NCBI GenBank assembly: GCA_037043455.1
Contig: JAWPHD010000287.1
Location: forward strand, 1 to 64,000
Direction of reading: 5' to 3'
DNA: 64,000 nt
DNA from: Cyrtodaria siliqua
Taxonomy: Eukaryota > Mollusca > Bivalvia > Adapedonta > Hiatellidae
Shown: positions 1 to 10,559 of the stretch, piece after piece
How positions within the stretch are numbered: the stretch's first letter is position 1
Layout: every line of letters starts with the position of its first letter
Notes under the pieces: model-generated
What the model saw: only the letters and a program-made list of their open reading frames with translations
Told to the model about the DNA's origin: nothing
Database searches by the model: none
Translations under genes and position numbers: made by a program

Positions 1-180
1 CCGACATTGTAAGATTAAGTAGATTCGGACATTGCTGGATAAGTGTATAGCACGAACACTTACTATGTCATCGTCGAAACCCACGTGTGATTGATTACGT
101 TATAATCCATTCATGATGGTGGAGAGTAACGGAACAAATCACACGGGGGTATCCGACGATGTTACTATGTATATTAAACA
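1..180. repeat. Left-edge segment duplicated near 25.5 kb
   Basis: The first 80 bases (an AAGTAGATTCGGACATTG stretch followed by CACGAACACTTACTAT) resemble 25535-25580, and both copies run into an ATT microsatellite. This suggests an interspersed repeat that carries or attracts the microsatellite. No coding signal was found. Confidence 0.5.
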
Positions 181-276
181 CAACGTGTGTTATTATTATT
201 ATTATTTGTTATTTATTATTATTAATATTATCATTATTATCATTATTATTATTAGTAGTAGTAGTAGTAGTAGTAA

Positions 277-316
<40 letters not shown>

Positions 317-380
317 GATTAATATTATTGTTAGATTATTATTATTATTATTATTATTATTAGATTGATATTATTGTTAG

Positions 381-411
<31 letters not shown>

Positions 412-475
412 TAATATTATTGTTAGATTATTATTATTATTATATTATTGTTAGATTATTATTATTATCAGTATC
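181..475. repeat. ATT trinucleotide microsatellite
   Basis: An impure (ATT)n tract with AGT and ATC variants and short interruptions. It gives poly-Ile/Leu/Ser open frames that have no value as genes. Confidence 0.95.
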
Positions 476-763
476 ATTAGTGTTCTGTTGATATTAATGT
501 TTTAGATTATGGTAAGAAACATTTTAGACAGAGTGGCATATAATTATTTATAACCGCCACAGGGAGAGGGGAAGGATACATATGAATCCTAGAATCTTAC
601 TAACAATCGTTTGTTGAATTGTGTTTAACGACATTTTCAGCATACTTGTTAAGCTATATATATGACGGTCGATTACTGGAGCGGTACAACACCAAACTTA
701 AAACATTTCTGCGACTAGGAATGAATGAATAAATGAATGAATGAATGAATGAACGAAACAAAC
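476..763. other. Spacer with SINE-tail fragment and AATG repeat
   Basis: No gene is seen. Bases 655-680 (TATATATATGACGGTCGATT) match the 3' part of the SINE family found at 20779-21076. An (AATG)n run occupies about 719-754. Confidence 0.5.
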
Positions 764-835
764 AAGAGCTGTTGGAGAACAGCGCAGCTCGACTATTCGT
801 TTTTCAGAGAATAATAAATTATTGACCAAAACAAC

Positions 836-2140
836 ACAGAAATATGGTAAAACAAAATAAAAATAAAAAATATTCCGAGTGGGGGTGGGAGTGGGGGGAG
901 GGGGTGGGGTGCAAGATAGCTATGTGTAAGAATTGACAAAAAACAACACAGAAATATGTAAAGAAAAATAATTAAAAAATCGAGTTTCGAGTGGGGTTGG
1001 GTGGGGTGGGAGGGGGGTTGGGGGTGGGGGTGGAGAGGCTGGGAGTGGGGTGGAGGGGGCAACATATATGTGTAAGAAGCTATGTGTAAGAATTTACCAA
1101 AACAACATAGATATATGTAAAAAACAATAAACATTAAATAAAAATATTAGTTAATATGTGTACCATAAATGTTAATAGCCAAATAAACAAAAAGAAGACA
1201 AAATGGATTATATTGTATAATGTCTGCATTCAGGTTGTTTGCATTAATGTGAGAGATAAATAATAAAGATCTATGCTGATAAATGCTGAAACAGCAAAAA
1301 AGAAAAGAACAAAAAAAACATTCCAGTTTCCAGTGTGGGTGTGGTGGTGGTGGTGGTGGTGGTGGTGGTGGTGGTGGTGGTGGTGGTGGTGGTGGTGGTG
1401 GTGGTGGTGGTGGGGGGGGGGGGGGGGGGGGGGGGTGCAACATAGCTATGTGTAAGAATTGACTAAAACAACACAGAAATATGTAAACAAAATCAATAAA
1501 AAAAATCGAATGTGTGTGTGTGGGGGGGGGGGGGGGAGGGGGAGGGGAAGAGAGAGGCAGGGGGTGGGGGTGGGAGGGAGCAACATATATGTGTAAGAAG
1601 CTATGTGTAAGAATTTACCAAAACAACACAGAAATATGTAAAAAAAAATAAAAAAAATTGAGTGTGTGTGTGTGGTGGTGGGGAGGGGCTGGGGGGAGGG
1701 GGGGCGGGTGGAGAGGCAAAGTGTGTGGGGGGGGGGAGGGAGCAACATATATGTGTAAGAAGCTAAGAATTGACCAAAACAACACAGAAATATGTAAAAA
1801 AAAACAACAACAAAAAAACATTCTAGTTTTGAGTGTGTTGTGTGTGTGGGTGGGGGGGGGGGGGGTGGGGGGGCGCGGGAGTTGAGGTAGGGGGGGGGGG
1901 AGGGGGCAACATGTGTAAGAATTGACTAAAGCAACACAGAAATATGTTTTAAAAAAATGGAGTTTCAAGTGGGGGGAAGGGGGTGAGAGGTGGGGGGTGG
2001 AGGGGTGGTGGGGTGGGGGGGGGGGGGGGGTCGAGGGGCAACATATATGTGTAAGAATTGACTAAAACTAAAACAACACAGAAATATGTGGGGAAAAAAA
2101 GTAAAAAAAAAAGAAAAAAGTGTGTGGGTGGTGGGGGAGG
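836..2140. repeat. G-rich minisatellite core of HINE-like copy 1
   Basis: About eight units of roughly 130-155 bp. Each has a conserved A-rich half (ACCAAAACAACACAGAAATATG followed by an A-run) and a G-rich half of very variable length. Motif starts lie near 836, 946, 1097, 1468, 1624, 1780, 1935 and 2070. Bases 1140-1330 do not fit the unit and may be an insertion. At 1336-1412 the G-rich half has become a pure (TGG)n tract, followed by a run of more than 20 G. Confidence 0.85.
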
Positions 2141-2159
2141 GGTGAGGGGGCTGGGGAAG

Positions 2160-2705
2160 CCCATGCCCCAATATGGGTGAAATATGAATAAGATGCATAA
2201 TGCTATAAGAAATCCCAAACCAAAATTATAGATATATACATGCTTACATGCAAACCTAGATCTGCCTTTATTGCACATTTCATGGGCCATATAAATTTGG
2301 GTTCTATGGGAGCCCAGAATTTGCAGAAATTACTTACCCAACCCTTTACAACATACTATAAGGAAACCAATTCCAAAATTTAGTTAGCTAGGACAAGAAA
2401 TGTAAGAGATATAGACCTGTAATGTAAACACAGCTTACACGCAAAATTTGATGTGAAACAGACACATTTTAAGGGCCACAGACTTTGGGTTCCTTGGGAG
2501 TCCATGGGTTACAGGAACCAAAATTGCTTATGCAGCCCTTAAGATAATGCTATTAGAAAGCCCATGGCCAAATTTGGCTGTGCTAGGATAAGAAATGTAA
2601 GAGATATAGACTTGTAAACACAGCTTACACGCAAACTTTGATGTGGGACGCCGACGCCGACATCAACGCCGACGCCGGGGTGATTACATAAGCTCTCTTA
2701 TTCTT
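2160..2705. repeat. Unique flank of HINE-like element, shared with 13775-14317
   Basis: Near-identical to 13775-14317, from CCCATGCCCCAATATGGGTG to the (GACGCC)n run. It contains two internal half-repeats (each with AGATATAGAC...TGTAAACACAGCTTACACGCAAA). No reading frame is preserved between the copies. Confidence 0.8.
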
Positions 2706-2719
2706 CGAATAGTCGAGCT

Positions 2720-3163
2720 AAAAATGTAAATATATAAAGATCAAACTATTTACAAATAAGGGATGATATGGTAGTAATATAACTATGTATAAATGTAAAT
2801 CCACAAATGCCAGTCAACGGGTGTATAAACAAGTAAATATATATAAGAACATATTATAATGATTTATATAGTCTGATTTCTTTCAGGAAATCTAAAACAA
2901 GATTAAAATATATAGTATCAAATAACTCTTTCATAGTACTAACATTGTAGAACCTTTGACGCGTAGGATCAAAGTCTACACATTCCAACAAGATGTGTTT
3001 GACCGTTAACGGTGCAAAGCAGGGTATACATTCTGGTAATAAATATGAATGAGTATAACGTATATGCCCTATCCTGCACGGGGCTAGGACAACTTCTTCT
3101 CAACGAATGGGTCTACTAGAAGCACGCCATTCTCCGAGTAACGGTTTAATTGTTAACTGGAGT
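2720..3163 (-). pseudogene. 3' end of the Nimb-like LINE
   Basis: Reading on from RNase H, the minus strand gives a broken C-terminal tail with a His/Cys pattern (CRIGHIRYTHSY, CIPCFAPLTVKHILLEC), followed by AT-rich untranslated sequence. The zinc-finger-like Cys/His tail is usual at the end of I-clade ORF2 proteins. There is no clear poly(A) or simple-repeat tail. Confidence 0.6.
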
Positions 3164-3734
3164 TTATTGTAAATGGAGTTTATTGTTAACTGACAAATCC
3201 CAAGCGGCATGCCAAGAGTTATGAATATTTGTGTTAATACAACCTTTAAAATCAGTATAAGGTAAATTGTCATTAGATATATGTAAACTTAATGCTGCTT
3301 TAGCAGCACTATCAGCGCTATCATTACCACGTATTCCTACATGGCTTGGAAGCCAGCAGAAAATAATAACATTATCAACTATAAAAGAATTGTACTTTTG
3401 TAAAAGTTGAAGCATAACTGTCATGTTTCATATTACCCAGGGCTTGAATTGAAGCAAGGGAATCAGAAAAGATTACAAAATGGTCATCATCAGATTCCTG
3501 AAATGCCTTAAGTTCACCTGAAAAGATTATGCTGTGTTTGTGAACAACAACTGCTGCAGCTACCTTATCTCCATCTTTAGAACCATCTGTGTATATATGT
3601 TGAAAATTACTGTATTTCGATTTAATTTCATTAAATAGTGTCTGTACTTGATTTGTTACTATTACAAAGATCAAAAATAATTGTTTGTGTTTCCAAAGTC
3701 CACGGTGGAATTTGTGGTACTTTGTACTTGGCAA
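3164..3734 (-). pseudogene. RNase HI domain of Nimb-like LINE
   Basis: Two overlapping minus-strand frames (3734-3375 and 3424-3164) make up one RNase HI domain split by a frameshift. Visible motifs are IYTDGSKDGDKVAAAVV (first Asp), GELKAF (Glu), FSDSLASIQAL (second Asp) and CWLPSHVGIRGNDSADSAAK (last Asp with the downstream AD..AK signature). All four acidic metal ligands are still present although the frame is broken. In active relatives the domain removes the RNA strand during target-primed reverse transcription. Confidence 0.85.
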
Positions 3735-5336
3735 TCAAATTTAGGTCGATTTCAGTGTCTCTTAATTTTGGTTTAATATAAAGACCAAATGGTCGAATGG
3801 CCTTCGGTTTTCGACCAAAAAGAGGATTAAAATCAGTAACGAAAGTTGGGTTTGAAGGGATAGATTGTAATTTAATGGCATATTGAAGGGCTAATTTGTG
3901 CCGTCTATGAGATAGTGATAGTACATTAGATTCCGCATATATACTTTCGGCTGGTGATGTACGAAAGGCTCCTGAGGCGAGTCGTAATCCTTGATTATGT
4001 ATAGGATATATAGTTAATTAAGAGCTTTAAGTCACTTGGTCTTCAAGTATTTAAGGTGTGGTATAAACGTTAATTTACGGTCGAAAATAAGACCAAGGAA
4101 TTGTGTCTTATCCACTACTGGTATTGGTGACCCATCCAGTGTTAGATGAGGGTCTTCATGATGTTTACGTAGTTGACAAATGTGCATACAGTTAGTTTAG
4201 ATTTATAAAATTTAAAACCATTTTCATTAGACAAGGTCTGAAGTTTATTGAGGCATTGTTAAGTTGTCTCCCAATAGTGTTCATGTTTTTTGCACGATAA
4301 CAAATAACAAAGTCGTAAACATATCGTAAGCAATCCACACCAGGATTGATGCGTTTAACTATACGGTTAATTTTTCTATTAAATAGGGTGACAGAGTGTA
4401 TACTGCCCCTATTCACGAATGTCAGAGAGGGTTGAACCCATTCGGACACGAAACTGTCTATCATCTAAGAAATTCTCTATAAAAATTGGTAATCGGCCTC
4501 TAAGACCAAGGTCATAAAGGTCATTCATGACACCGTACTTCCATGCAGTATCATAAGCTTTCTCCAAGATAAAAAACACAGCGACTAGATGTACGTTATT
4601 TACGAAAGTGATTATAATCGAATGAGATTGTCTAGTGTGCCTCGTTGGCGCCGGAATCCACTTTGATACTTTGTTATCAGTTTGTTGGAATCCAGGTATT
4701 AAACGAGTCTCTCATTAATCATTCGTTCCATGGTTTTACATATACAACTCGTTAAAGCAATAGAGCGATAATTTATTGGGTCCGTATGCTCATTTTCAGG
4801 TTTGCGGACTGGAATAACGATTCTTGGTGGGAAGTTTCCTGTCACCCAAACCTTATTAAATATATTTTGAAGTGTAGAGAGACAGGTTTCAGGTATATGT
4901 TTTAATAATTGATAATGGATATCATCAAGACCAGCTGATGTATCAAGAGCCTTTTTAAGGGATTCTCGAAGTTCTTTGAGAGTGAACAGTTTATTGTATT
5001 TCCAAATGTTTCGACTTGAAATTCAGTTTCTTCTTTTCTTTTAGTTTCTTGTTTTTTAAATTTGGTTGACAATTTTCAGAAGAAGAGTTTTTAGAAAATG
5101 TTTCTGCCAACGTGTTTGTAATATCTTTGACAGATGTAATATCTTCATTATCAGTTTTAAGATGATTTGCACAACTAGAATTACCTTTACCGTTTATTTT
5201 CCGGACCATGTCCTACGTCTTCTTAAGAGATGAGCGAGAGTCATAAGATTCAGCCTAGAGTCATAAGATTTCCAGGATTTCCTCATGCTATCCTTAATAG
5301 TACGACGGGCTTTCGCACGAAAAACTCTAAAAGTAT
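3735..5336 (-). pseudogene. Reverse transcriptase domain of Nimb-like LINE, catalytically dead
   Basis: The linker (5209-4991) and the finger, palm and thumb regions can be followed only by changing frame. Recognisable pieces are NYRSIALTSCICKTMERMIN (motif 1), QSGFRRQRGTLDNLIR, FFILEKAYDTAW (motif A, where the family has Asp at the Ile), RGSIHSVTLFNRKIN (motif B region) and RYVYDFVICYR (motif C, YVDD altered to YVYD). A TAA stop lies near 4730. Loss of Asp in both motif A and motif C shows that this copy has no polymerase activity. The family identity is clear from the neighbouring endonuclease and RNase H. Confidence 0.85.
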
Positions 5337-6286
5337 CTAAAGTATTTGAGTTGGCCGCAAGTTAACAGCATGCAATGCAGCTTTACATTCGCTGACTGCC
5401 TTTTTGCAGTCATCATCGTACCATGGTTTATGTGGGCGTGTTGGACCTGCCGAGGTTTTTGGAATAGTTTGATCAGCTATATCATGAATGGTTTTAGTAA
5501 AAAGAGTAGTTGCGTCTTCGATATCCTCGAAAACGGAAGGCTTTAATTGTTCCTCACAAATAGATTGAACGTATCCCAATCAGCTTTGCGAAGTTTCCAT
5601 CGTTGCTTTTTGTCGAGAAGTGGAGGACGGATATTATCAAGAAATAAGGGGAAGTGGTCACTTCCACATAGGTCGTCACCAACACTCCACGAAAAATCCA
5701 TCAAGAGCGTTGGATCGCATATTGTTAAATCAATGGAAGAATGAGAGCCTGTAGCTGGATGTAAATAAGTATGTGATTTGTTATCATTAAAAAGACATAA
5801 ATTGTTTTTGGCTAAGAAATCCTCAACTTTCTTGCCTTTATCGGTTATATCTTTACAACCCCAAATGTAGTTGTGTGCATTAAAATCACCCAAGAGTATA
5901 ACAGATGACGGTAATTGTGCAACTATGTGATTTAGATTTTTAAGTTTTATTGAAGAACTGGGCGGTAAATATAAGGAGCATATTGTTATAACTCTATGCA
6001 TCGTAACACTGACCGCAACAGCTTGCAAACCAGTTTTCAACGCAACAGTTCTGTGAGGAATGTTTCCATTCAGTAGAATCGAAACTCCTCCAGCAGTTTT
6101 ATCACCTGTATCACAAATATAGTTATACAAAGAATAGTTTTTAAAAGATATCTTATCACTAGTCGTCAAGAAAGTTTCTTGAAGAAAAAAACGGTTGTGT
6201 TTATTTAAAAGTAAGCTGATTTCACCATAATTAGATTTTAAACCTCGGCAGTTCCGTTGAATGACCTTATTTGATTTTGATGTCAC
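5337..6286 (-). pseudogene. APE-type endonuclease of Nimb-like LINE
   Basis: The frame 6286-5543 holds a nearly complete exonuclease-endonuclease-phosphatase domain of about 240 residues. Motifs in order: IQRNCRGLKSN (Asn of the first active-site motif), FFLQETFL (metal-binding Glu), TAGGVSILL, YLPPSSS, LLGDFNAHNYIWG (Asp/Asn pair), HSSIDLTIC and GSDHFPLFL (final Asp-His pair). The key active-site residues remain. After a frameshift at about 5560 the frame 5579-5337 continues into the linker (PHKPWYDDDCKKAV). This enzyme nicks target DNA in active LINEs. Here it is a relic because its downstream partner is broken. Confidence 0.88.
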
Positions 6287-6312
6287 TACGGCGGAAGTAC
6301 GGGTTTACGGCC

Positions 6313-6537
6313 AGTAGTAGATACTGAGGGTACCAGGACAGTTTCCCCTCGCGGGGCTTCAAACCCAAGCAATTAAAAATATGTTTGCCATGGCTTTTAG
6401 CAACAAGCACGCCATCGATTATCTTCCAAAAACGATGATATGCTTGTTGTCAAAAGCCTCAAAACATATTCTTAATTACTTGAGCAAACCCGCTCGGGAA
6501 AACAATCCAGATACCCTCAGTATCTATACTACTCATC
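6313..6537. repeat. 225-bp imperfect palindrome
   Basis: The left arm (TAGTAGATACTGAGGGTA... GGCTTTTAGCAACAAGCA) returns in reverse complement at about 6430-6537 (TGCTTGTTGTCAAAAGCC ... TACCCTCAGTATCTATACTA). Roughly three quarters of about 105 positions pair, with only a few unpaired bases at the centre. It sits directly upstream (minus strand) of the LINE endonuclease. It could be a foldback MITE or an inverted 5' UTR duplication. Confidence 0.75.
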
Positions 6538-6674
6538 AATCCAGTTTATCATTTCAATAACATAATATTTGGCTCGTGCGATTGAACTAAAAACATTTGA
6601 AATTATTAAACAAAGTCAGACGGAACCGGGCAGTGGTCTTCATCATCGTTGTACATATCACATTCTACCATGGA

Positions 6675-7050
6675 GTATTTTACTTGTACGCCAATGTATC
6701 TAGTATGTACTTTTATCATCATAAGCTGACAAACTTTTCTTCTTGATTACATAGCTGTTTAGTTCATGCTTTTGTGCTCTGATAACTTTCATTTGGTTGT
6801 GACTTTCTGTTGCTGCAAATAAAATGTTCTTATAGTTATCATGCGTTATACTTTTCTTAACAACGGACTTTTTAATACCCTTGCATTTCTTTGTACCAGC
6901 CTCAATATCTAACATGTACGAATATAGTTTACTCCGAAGCCCAACAAATTCAACAATGGGTACTTCACAAGTTCCATCTTTCATCTTGCCAATAACCTTT
7001 TTATTATCATTAAAATGAAACTTACTTTTTGGATCATAATCACAATTATC
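6675..7050 (-). pseudogene. C-terminal fragment of a Polinton/Maverick-type family B DNA polymerase
   Basis: The minus-strand frame ending at 6700 changes character at about 7050. Upstream it is LINE reverse transcriptase. Downstream it reads NDNKKVIGKMKDG, VEFVGLRSKLYSY, KKCKGIKKSVVKKSITHDNY, and ends in ALSAYDDKSTY. This series (NKKVIGKMKDE, EFVGLRSKMYS, KGVKK, the LS.FDDKRY ending) is the familiar C-terminus of protein-primed DNA polymerase B from Polintons and relatives. Only about 115 residues remain and the end is frameshifted. The catalytic domain is absent. The identification is from motif memory; a profile search would settle it. Confidence 0.7.
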
Positions 7051-8037
7051 TATGTCGTTTATATAAATCAAAAACAATAATGGTCCAAGAACTGAACCTT
7101 GGAGTATGCTGACATTTGGAGTTTTTATTTCAGAAAAAGAAGAACCAAAGAAAACTCTGTGTTTACCATCAGTTATATAATTATTTATCCAATTAATAAG
7201 ATTGCCTGAAATGCCATGTTGTCGGAGTTTAAAAATTAAAGTTGCGTGCCAGATACGAACGAAAGCTTTGGATATATAAAAAAATACCATATATGCAAAT
7301 TTGTTTTCATCAATCGCTTTGAATATTTGATTATAAATATCAGTTAGTTGGTAAACTGTTGAGTGACCGGGTAAGAAAACAGACTGGTTTTTAAATATTA
7401 AATTATTGGTATGCAAAAAATTAAAAAATATCTTTGAATATCACGCGTTCCATAACATTTCCAACGCAACTAATTAACGATATTGGTCTATAGTTTGATG
7501 GTGAATCTTTATCACCTGATTTAAAAGTGGCATAACATTAGCTAATTTCCAGCATTATGGATAGTTGCTTTCTTGAACTGAACTATTAAACAGAATACAC
7601 AGGGTCGACATTTCTTTTAGGACTCGATGACTTATTTTATCTGGACCACTAGCTTTATTTATCACTAAAGTTGATAGGATCTCAGAAATTTCATTTTCAG
7701 TAATATGAATATCATTGAAAGTATTGATCGTCTTATGTATCAATTGTGGTAGAGTGGCATCGGTGTCGTCAACAGTTGCTATTGATGAAAAAAAGTCATT
7801 CAATACATTTGCCTTTTCCTCGTCACATACAGAATATAAACCATCGATGTTCTTTAAAGGTGGTATGACGTTAAAACTTCTAGCCTTTTCTTTAATTAAC
7901 ATTTTGACTATTTTCCAGTACTGCCGAGGATTTGCAGAATTCATATCACTTGGAGAAAATTCAAGATGATTAAAACATATTTCTTTAGTATGCTTTTTCA
8001 TATTATTAACTTTATTTCGAAGGTCTTTATATAAGCC
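7051..8037 (-). pseudogene. Reverse transcriptase fragment of a second (CR1/jockey-like) LINE
   Basis: The minus-strand frames 8001-7555 and 7416-7051 carry the pre-RT and RT fingers/palm: NPRQYWKIVKMLI, IPPLKNIDGLYSVCDEEKA, NKASGPDKISHRVLK, then, across a frameshift near 7500-7560, DSPSNYRPISLIS, ISKAFVRIW (motif A, with the catalytic Asp replaced) and LQGSVLGPLLFLIYINDI (motif B). Motif C is missing because the frame passes into the polymerase B fragment at about 7050. A related RT start occurs at 63113-63214 and 63838-64000. It is 5'-truncated, 3'-truncated and inactive. Confidence 0.8.
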
Positions 8038-8850
8038 TTATTCCTTTTACTGTATACATATCCTATACACTCCATATTCGTCACTCTATCCTTCTACGCT
8101 ATCCTAGCGTAAAGGCAGCATGTGAGCCGAAGGCTTAAAGGTGAATGGCCACCCTTTTTGTAGTAGTATCAAATTTAACACTTAAACATCATTTGAACAT
8201 TTGTTGATAGTCCCGGAGAGAAACATATATTTAAAACCGCTACTAGGTTGTATGTAAAAATAAGTATTATTTGCATGACGTAGATACTACTTTTACCACT
8301 GAGGGACTGCACGGGGAAATGAGTTAAATCTGAATTGTATAGCTGCACAACGGATTAATTTACCTGTCAAAGTTTTTTACGTCATCAAATAAAATCTTAT
8401 TCTCGCTTTTCACAGATATTGCAATGTATGAATTGTAAATATCCATTGTTGTGTATTTATTTGATTTCATGTCCATGAAACAAAACATGGCCGGGAGCTT
8501 TAATGTGATCTATAGAGGTCACTTTTTGTCCGTTAAACTTTGCTTTAAATGACTTTTTCTCAGAAACCGCTTGGTTAATTTTGACCTAACTTCACATTTT
8601 TGATGATCCTATGTTAAAATTGGGTCCGCGCGACATCCAAGAAGGCTGCCCGCCGTTATCTTAAACAGTTGAAACCTCAAAAGTCTTCTTCTCAAGAACG
8701 ACTGAAAAGATTTCGACAGTTTTCTGAAAGTCATCGTCAACACTTAGACCATCAACATTGTTCAAATGAAGTCCCCGGTCCAAAGTTTGTATATGGAGAT
8801 TGTGCATGTTTTGCATAGACATATATTTAAAAAATATATAAAAAAATATT
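8038..8850. other. Unassigned AT-rich spacer
   Basis: No gene or clear repeat is recognised. The stretch at 8480-8660 (AACATGGCCGGGAGC, GGTCACTTTTTGTCCG) resembles the start of the tandem-repeat-bearing element that follows, but the boundary cannot be placed. Confidence 0.35.
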
Positions 8851-10080
8851 CATCTCTGGAACCACAAGGCACAGAGCTCTCATATATTACATGTAGCATC
8901 AGCTTATGGTCCTCTAGCAAGAAAGAAAGATAAAAATATCGGACAGGGAAAGCAGCATTTAAGGACGACAGTCAACCACAAAACACAAAAACAAACACGC
9001 AAACAGACAAACGAGAAGGCAACAGTAATAAAATATGCAAACGACATCACAAACACAAAAGGGTTGACAATCAACTTTGTTCAAATGGTGACCCTTGGGT
9101 TAAATTTAGAACCACCTTGGGGTCACAGTTTTACATAAACTCACATAGGGAAAACATCTTCTTCTCTGAAACTACAAGAGCCAGAGGATTAGTATTTTGC
9201 ATTTACTATAAACGTATGGTCCTCTACCAAGTTGGTTCAAATGGTGACCCAAGTGTCACATTTGGCCCTGCCCAGGGTCACATGTTTTAATAGACTTATA
9301 TAGGAAAAAACTTATACAATCTGTCACTGTAACTTCTAGATACAGAGTTTTCAGTTACTGTAAGCTTATGGTCCTTTACCAAGTTTGTTCCAGATAAATG
9401 ATGAAATAGGGGTCAGATCTGGTCCCGTCCTAGGGGTCACTTATATAAGGAAAAACTTCTCTGAAACTACAAAAGTCAGAAGTTTAATATTTTGCATTTA
9501 CCATAAGCTTATGGTCCTCTACCAAGTTTGTTCAAATGGTGAACCTGATGTCAAATTTAGCCCTGCCCCAGTGGTTACACTTTTATATAGACTTACATTA
9601 AGAAATATATTCTTTTCTGAAACCACCAGGCACAGAGCTCTCTTATATTACATATATAATTAGATTGTGGTACACTACGATTTGTATTCAAATGGTGACC
9701 CTGGAGTCAAATCTGGCCTCGCCCCATGAGGCACAGGTTTTACAGACTTATATTATAGAGACAATGTTAAAGAGATTCTGCTCTGAGACCACAAGGTGTA
9801 GAACTCTCGTGTATTGCATGTAGCATAATATATATGGTCTTTACCAATTTTGGTCAAATGGTGACCCTGAGGTAAAACCTGGTCCCGCTCTTGGGTTTAA
9901 AGAGTTATGTAAGAGCTAGAGGTCTAATATTTTGCATGCACCATAAGCTTGTGGTCCTCTATCAAGCTTGTTCAAATCGAGACCACTGGGTGAAATTTGG
10001 TCCCATCCCAGCGGTCAATTGTTTTCCATAGAATTGTATAGGAAAAACCCTTAAAATATTTACTTCTCTGAAACTGCAGT
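8850..10080 (+). repeat. Tandem array of diverged ~155-bp units
   Basis: Units repeat the order GGTCCTCTACCAAGTTTGTTCAAATGGTGACC, GTCACAxGTTTTxxATAGACTTATATAGG, CTCTGAAACTACAAGxxxCAGAG. Starts of the last motif lie near 8854, 9159, 9320, 9455, 9611, 9775 and 10055. Divergence between units is high. Repeats of this kind are the core of bivalve non-autonomous elements, and the hairpin at 10606-10622 is a plausible 3' end for the whole. Confidence 0.8.
8926..9070 (+). mobile_element. Nested fragment of retroelement tail Rep-A
   Basis: The ~155-bp unit is cut after CCTCTAGCAAG and resumes at TTTGTTCAAATGGTGACC. Between these lies about 145 bp beginning AAAATATCGGACAGGGAAAG and including GGACGACAGTCAACCACAAA and GACATCACAAACACAAAAGG. 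This matches the terminal part of the Rep-A family (see 37730-38620), inserted in antisense. Confidence 0.75.
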
Positions 10081-10086
10081 TTAACA

Positions 10087-10500
10087 AATACGGATACAAC
10101 TATCCAACCAGCACCGGCCCTTTGGTCTATTCCAATCACTGGGGACATACTTATTGGGTCATAACTTGGAAACTGTTGAGATCCACCCCTCCATCCTAAA
10201 GCCATATACATATACTTACTAGGCATGAGCTGACATATACAACCATCCAACCAGCATCGGCCCTGGTGTCCAACCCCACCCCTAGATCATAACTTGAAAA
10301 TCGTTGAAGTCCTAACGCTATAACCATATATGCACTTAATGAGCATGAACAGAAGGATACAACCATCCAACCAGCTTTGGCCCCGGGGTCCATCCCCACC
10401 CATGGGGACATAGATCCTTGGTCATAACTTAGAAACGGTTGAGATCCCACACTATAACCATGTATACACTTGTTGGGCCTGAACGCTTGAAGGTATGCAC
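10087..10500 (+). repeat. Three diverged tandem units of ~120-143 bp
   Basis: TACAACYATCCAACCAGC begins units at 10095, 10238 and 10358. Each continues with CGGCCC, GGTCATAACTTGGAAAC, GTTGAGATCC and an ACTATAACCATATA motif. It follows directly on the ~155-bp array and probably belongs to the same element. Confidence 0.75.
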
Positions 10501-10559
10501 GTGACTTTGCGATGTGCGCCATCGACTGAATATAATTTTGTTATGACATTAAAGCTTGT

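Larger units (their letters stand above)
763..2719 (-). mobile_element. Helentron-associated (HINE-like) non-autonomous element, copy 1
   Basis: The 14-base sequence AGCTCGACTATTCG at 786-799 is repeated in perfect inverted orientation at 2706-2719. Outside the left copy lies a hairpin with a 6-bp stem (GCTGTT/AACAGC, 768-783). Read on the minus strand, the element ends hairpin-CTCTTGTTT. Between the inverted repeats lies a tandem-repeat core, then about 540 bp of unique sequence with a GACGCC microsatellite. Subterminal inverted repeats, a central minisatellite and a terminal hairpin are the known layout of HINEs, which are Helentron-driven rolling-circle derivatives and include the bivalve 'pearl' elements. 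The family assignment is inferred. No Rep/helicase is encoded. Confidence 0.6.
2720..6290 (-). mobile_element. Degenerate Nimb/I-clade non-LTR retrotransposon
   Basis: Minus-strand fragments lie in the order APE-type endonuclease, reverse transcriptase, RNase H, 3' region, from high to low coordinate. That order and the presence of RNase HI are typical of the I/Nimb lineage of LINEs. Stops and frameshifts break the frame repeatedly and two catalytic positions of the reverse transcriptase are lost, so the copy cannot be autonomous. The 3' end abuts the inverted repeat of the HINE-like element at 2719. The 5' end stops at a palindrome (6313-6537). ORF1 (gag-like) is not seen. Confidence 0.85.

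Noticed and set aside
793..2290. Proline-, histidine- or tryptophan-rich frames
   Set aside because: Products of poly-G/C and TGG tracts in the HINE-like minisatellite, with no conservation between copies. The same applies to frames at 12286-13909.
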